From assembly GCA_003224785.1 (NCBI GenBank), contig QHZV01000333.1:2681-10834 (forward strand): a stretch of DNA of 8,154 bases, written 5' to 3'. This document shows, one piece after another, positions 6,589 through 8,154 of this stretch; position 1 is the stretch's first letter; each line of letters starts with the position of its first letter. A program made the translations under genes and the position numbers. The notes beneath the pieces are model-generated. The model saw nothing but the letters and a program-made list of their open reading frames with translations. It was not told the DNA's origin and did no database searches. This stretch comes from Acidobacteriota bacterium. Lineage in GTDB: Bacteria > Acidobacteriota > Terriglobia > Terriglobales > Acidobacteriaceae.

Positions 6589-6684
6589 CCGTCGGCCGTC
6601 AGCCATCAGCAAGCCTTAACCAGAAAATTCGCAAAGGAACTGAAGCGAGTTTCCTGATGGCTAATGACTGACGGCTGATGGCTG
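6589..6684. repeat. Inverted pair of heptamer arrays (CTGAYGG units)
   Basis: On the plus strand 6654-6684 is a run of 7-base units: CTGATGG, CTAATGA, CTGACGG, CTGATGG and a partial CTG. At 6589-6609 lies the same unit reversed: CCGTCGG, CCGTCAG, CCATCAG, which complement to CTGATGG, CTGACGG, CCGACGG. The two arrays face each other across about 44 bases, and 6596-6610 pairs with 6660-6674 at 13 of 15 positions, so a long hairpin is possible. Inside the loop a second small inverted pair, GGAACT (6636-6641) and AGTTTCC (6648-6654), is present. It sits in the only sizeable non-coding gap, between the toxin gene's stop and the sigma factor start. The role could be a dispersed repeat, a terminator-like or a regulatory structure; nothing in the sequence decides. 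Confidence 0.7.
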
Positions 6685-6764
6685 TTTTCGAGACCAGCCC
6701 CAAACCGTCTCGCTAAGAGAATACGCGGAAGTGGATGGAAAAGTTCGGGTGCGGGTAGGGCTGA

Positions 6765-7286
6765 TCACAGGTGATCTATCAAAGCTCGCCTGGCCTCATC
6801 CAAAGTGATCATCAGCGTCATCGGTTCCAATGGAGACGCGTAGAAGCCGAATTTTTCATAAAAGCGGCGTGCTGCGTCAGAGATCGAGTGCACTAGGATC
6901 GCGCGAATTCCGGCAAGCTCGGCAGCCTGGATTGTCCTGAGTAGTGCATCACGCAGCTGCGCCGTACCTATGCCCTGCCCGTGATAACCGGTGTCCACCG
7001 CGAGTCGGCCGAGGACCATTACAGGTACCGGGTTGGGCATGTTGCGTTTTACCCTGCCGGGCGCAAGATCGTGCGCCATTGCTCCGACAGCAAGAGCGTA
7101 GTAGCCGACCACTCGGTTTCCTTCGCAGACCACATAGGTTCTCGAAGCGCCGCTGTCCTGGTTCTGAAGCGCTCTGCGTCGGAGCCAATCATCTAGAGTG
7201 ATTTCGCCCGAGTCGAAACTTGCCAGCTCATGCTCGAGGGTGAGTTTTTCGGGAGCACGGAGTGGGGAGATATTTACTTCTCCCAC
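6765..7286 (-). CDS. tacT: GNAT-family acetyltransferase toxin (TacT type)
   Basis: A 173-residue protein of the GNAT fold. Known TacT toxins acetylate the amino group of certain aminoacyl-tRNAs and block translation. Family marks are the opening F-D-S-G-E-I-T-L-D-D-W-L-R-R-R-A-L-x-N-Q (about 24-43), P-V-M-V-L-G-R-L-A-V-D (about 88-98), the acetyl-CoA loop Y-H-G-Q-G-I-G (101-107), and R-R-F-Y-E-K-F-G-F near 140-148 with the likely catalytic Tyr143. His102 stands where Gln or Arg is usual in the loop. Length and ending match full-length TacT proteins, so it looks intact. The GTG start at 7286 overlaps the antitoxin gene by 13 bases, as in many toxin-antitoxin pairs. No terminator with a T-run follows; a 6-base palindrome (6763-6776) covers the stop codon. 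Confidence 0.88.
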   Translation of the reverse strand: MGEVNISPLRAPEKLTLEHELASFDSGEITLDDWLRRRALQNQDSGASRTYVVCEGNRVVGYYALAVGAMAHDLAPGRVKRNMPNPVPVMVLGRLAVDTGYHGQGIGTAQLRDALLRTIQAAELAGIRAILVHSISDAARRFYEKFGFYASPLEPMTLMITLDEARRALIDHL

Positions 7287-7567
7287 GGTGCCTTGACGCT
7301 AAACAAACGTTGCAATTTCTCGTTCTTTGGCGCCGGACGGTCAAGCAAAGCGGTGAAACGCTTAAATTGCTCTGCGTCGAGCGTAAAATAACGCCGATCG
7401 AGTAAAACTGTTTCTGCCTCGCGCGCCGCGGCCTCAAGCATGAAATCCGAGCGATTTCTTCCCAGAGCTCGCGCGGCGCGATCGATCAATTCTTTCTGGG
7501 TATGACTGACCCGCAGATTGATAGTGCCCTGCCGCGTCTGCTTCGCCGCTATCTTGCTTCTGTACAT
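7274..7567 (-). CDS. tacA: Ribbon-helix-helix antitoxin (DUF1778, TacA type)
   Basis: A 97-residue protein. Residues 14-20 (G-T-I-N-L-R-V) form the DNA-contacting beta strand, and about 22-35 and 38-50 the two helices of a ribbon-helix-helix fold (D-R-A-A-R-A-L-G-R-N-R-S-D-F-M-L-E-A-A). The C-terminal half (F-T-L-D-A-E-Q-F-K-R-F-T-A-L-L-D-R-P-A-P, ending A-P-W-E-K) is the part that wraps and neutralises the acetyltransferase in known TacA/TacT pairs. The ATG at 7567 has no Shine-Dalgarno and lies only 6 bases after a -10 element, so the mRNA is probably leaderless. The protein is expected to dimerise on the operator at 7561-7598 and repress its own operon. It overlaps the toxin gene by 13 bases. 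Confidence 0.88.
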   Translation of the reverse strand: MYRSKIAAKQTRQGTINLRVSHTQKELIDRAARALGRNRSDFMLEAAAREAETVLLDRRYFTLDAEQFKRFTALLDRPAPKNEKLQRLFSVKAPWEK

Positions 7568-7598
7568 ACAATGAATATACGATCATGTATGTACAATG
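7561..7598. promoter_or_regulatory. Symmetric operator over promoter and start codon of the antitoxin gene
   Basis: TGTACATACA (7561-7570) and TGTATGTACA (7586-7595) form a perfect 10-base inverted repeat with a 15-base spacer. Each arm is itself a TGTA-NN-TACA near-palindrome, so the two can equally be read on the minus strand as direct 13-base boxes CATTGTANNTACA (7598-7586 and 7573-7561), 25 bases apart. One box fills the spacer next to the -35 element and the other covers the antitoxin start codon. This is the layout expected for autorepression by a ribbon-helix-helix antitoxin; binding itself is inferred. Confidence 0.7.
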
Positions 7599-7602
7599 TC
7601 AA
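7574..7602 (-). promoter_or_regulatory. Near-consensus sigma-70 promoter of the toxin-antitoxin operon
   Basis: On the minus strand TTGACA (7602-7597) is followed by exactly 17 bases and then TATATT (7579-7574). The first matches the -35 consensus fully and the second matches TATAAT at five of six positions. The expected transcription start, about 7 bases after the -10 element, falls on the ATG at 7567. Confidence 0.85.
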
Positions 7603-7631
7603 CACAGGGCTGTGACAACGCCCGGTTCGAT

Positions 7632-8154
7632 CTAAATCGGCTGCGGGTTTGTGTTCTTGGCGTCCGTGACGTTGCTGGGCTCGTCGGTGAAACTCCGGCC
7701 TGGTTCGAAAGCAACTTTCTCGTGCTTGCTCCCTGCTTTGCGGATGGCATCGTGCCAGCCGTCGTCCCAGGAAATGCGCGCTTCGCCATTCACAACCGTC
7801 CATGTGCCATGGTTCGAACCAATTGTCTTCCGTGCGTTCCCATCAGCTTCAAGAGTAATAAAGAAATGCGAGCCTGCTCCGTCGCCGACTTCCCATTTGC
7901 CCAAATAGTGATTGCGCCCGAACTGTGGCTCGTTTGAACCGGCTGGCTCAAATTCGATGCGGGCTACTTCGGACAACGAGAAGGTCTTCTGACGGCCGTC
8001 TTTGAAAACGATAATCGCGGCATCTTTGAACTCAATGCGGCTGACATCGGTGAGTGCGAAGGTTTGTTGACGGCCATCGGCGAAGATCAGGATCACCGAC
8101 TTTTTCTGGTCGGAGCCATAGGTCACGACAGAAGCAGCCAATAGCAACCCGACG
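7632..8154 (-). CDS. Secreted-looking protein with duplicated 26-residue unit (5' end outside window)
   Basis: The frame is open through the window edge (V-G-L-L-L-A-A-S-V-V at the top), so the true start is upstream and the visible hydrophobic stretch is probably the end of a signal peptide. A TTG at 8147 is a possible but unlikely start. After it, two copies of a 26-residue unit follow in tandem (bases 8096-8019 and 8018-7941), each with a [I/V]-x-x-F-x-D-G-R-Q-x-T-F-x-L-x-[D/E]-V-x-R-I-E-F pattern. The second half (G-K-W-E-V-G ... F-F-I-T-L-E-A-D-G-N-A ... G-T-W-T-V-V-N-G-E-A-R-I-S-W-D-D-G-W) looks like a small lipocalin-like or avidin-like beta barrel that ends near P-S-N-V-T-D-A. I recognise no enzyme motif. 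It lies upstream of the toxin-antitoxin promoter in the same direction, with no terminator in between. Confidence 0.7.
   Translation of the reverse strand, partial: VGLLLAASVVTYGSDQKKSVILIFADGRQQTFALTDVSRIEFKDAAIIVFKDGRQKTFSLSEVARIEFEPAGSNEPQFGRNHYLGKWEVGDGAGSHFFITLEADGNARKTIGSNHGTWTVVNGEARISWDDGWHDAIRKAGSKHEKVAFEPGRSFTDEPSNVTDAKNTNPQPI

Noticed and set aside
6646..6654. GGAAAC on the minus strand as an ECF -35 element for autoregulation of the sigma operon
   Set aside because: No matching -10 element lies at about 15-17 bases; the nearest TCTGG is some 23 bases away. The motif also forms part of a small inverted repeat.
6763..6776. GATCAC-AG-GTGATC palindrome at the toxin gene stop as a terminator
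   Set aside because: The stem is only 6 bases with a 2-base loop and no T-run follows on the minus strand.
7604..7615. CACAGGGCTGTG as a terminator of the right-hand gene
   Set aside because: Only a 5-base stem with no real loop and no T-run; too weak to call.
7811..7820. Perfect palindrome GGTTCGAACC as a binding site
   Set aside because: It lies inside a coding region and encodes ordinary conserved-looking residues; a single 10-base palindrome is expected by chance.

Overview
The window (about 56% GC by eye) looks like a chromosomal segment of a soil-type bacterium. Acidobacteriota (Terriglobia-like) is my best guess, from the GMP synthase wording and the linkage of an RpoE-like sigma factor, a zinc-finger anti-sigma protein and a DUF4097 protein. 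That placement is inference, not a search result. All genes but one are on the minus strand.

Layout from left to right. Positions 1-321 (+) hold the 3' end of a metallo-beta-lactamase-fold hydrolase, converging with a 1-base gap on the minus-strand block 323-6548. In transcription order that block is: an ECF sigma factor (6548-6000), a zinc-finger/membrane anti-sigma gene (6000-5262, broken by a frame change), a B-box zinc-finger membrane protein with LiaI/LiaF-like helices (5265-4315), a LiaF-like/DUF4097 membrane protein (4322-2898), a six-helix membrane protein (2891-1875) and GMP synthase guaA (1838-323, broken by a frame change). The first five genes overlap or lie within 6 bases of each other and guaA follows after 36 bases, so they look like one operon. 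A 216-base gap with an inverted pair of heptamer arrays separates this block from a TacA/TacT-type toxin-antitoxin pair (7567-6765). The pair has its own near-consensus promoter and a symmetric operator. The right edge (7632-8154) holds a secreted-looking protein with a duplicated 26-residue unit, cut by the window end.

How the genes may work together: the sigma and anti-sigma pair would sense an envelope signal and drive the three envelope proteins that follow. The module G-P-x-V-L-I ... W-P-x-x-L-I ... K-L-x-E occurs three times in two adjacent proteins, which points to a shared membrane assembly. guaA is a housekeeping gene carried at the tail. The toxin-antitoxin pair is self-contained: the ribbon-helix-helix antitoxin probably represses the promoter, and the GNAT toxin would acetylate charged tRNA.

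Most notable: at least three genes of the minus-strand operon appear to lack a stretch of about 15-17 codons compared with what I know of their families. These are the sigma factor (start of the region 4.2 helix-turn-helix), the DUF4097 protein (mid beta-helix) and guaA (the R-E-Y-G segment, with loss of frame). The anti-sigma gene has a frame change and perhaps a fourth loss. This may be real decay, microhomology deletion or an assembly artefact; the sequence alone cannot decide. The toxin-antitoxin genes show no such damage.
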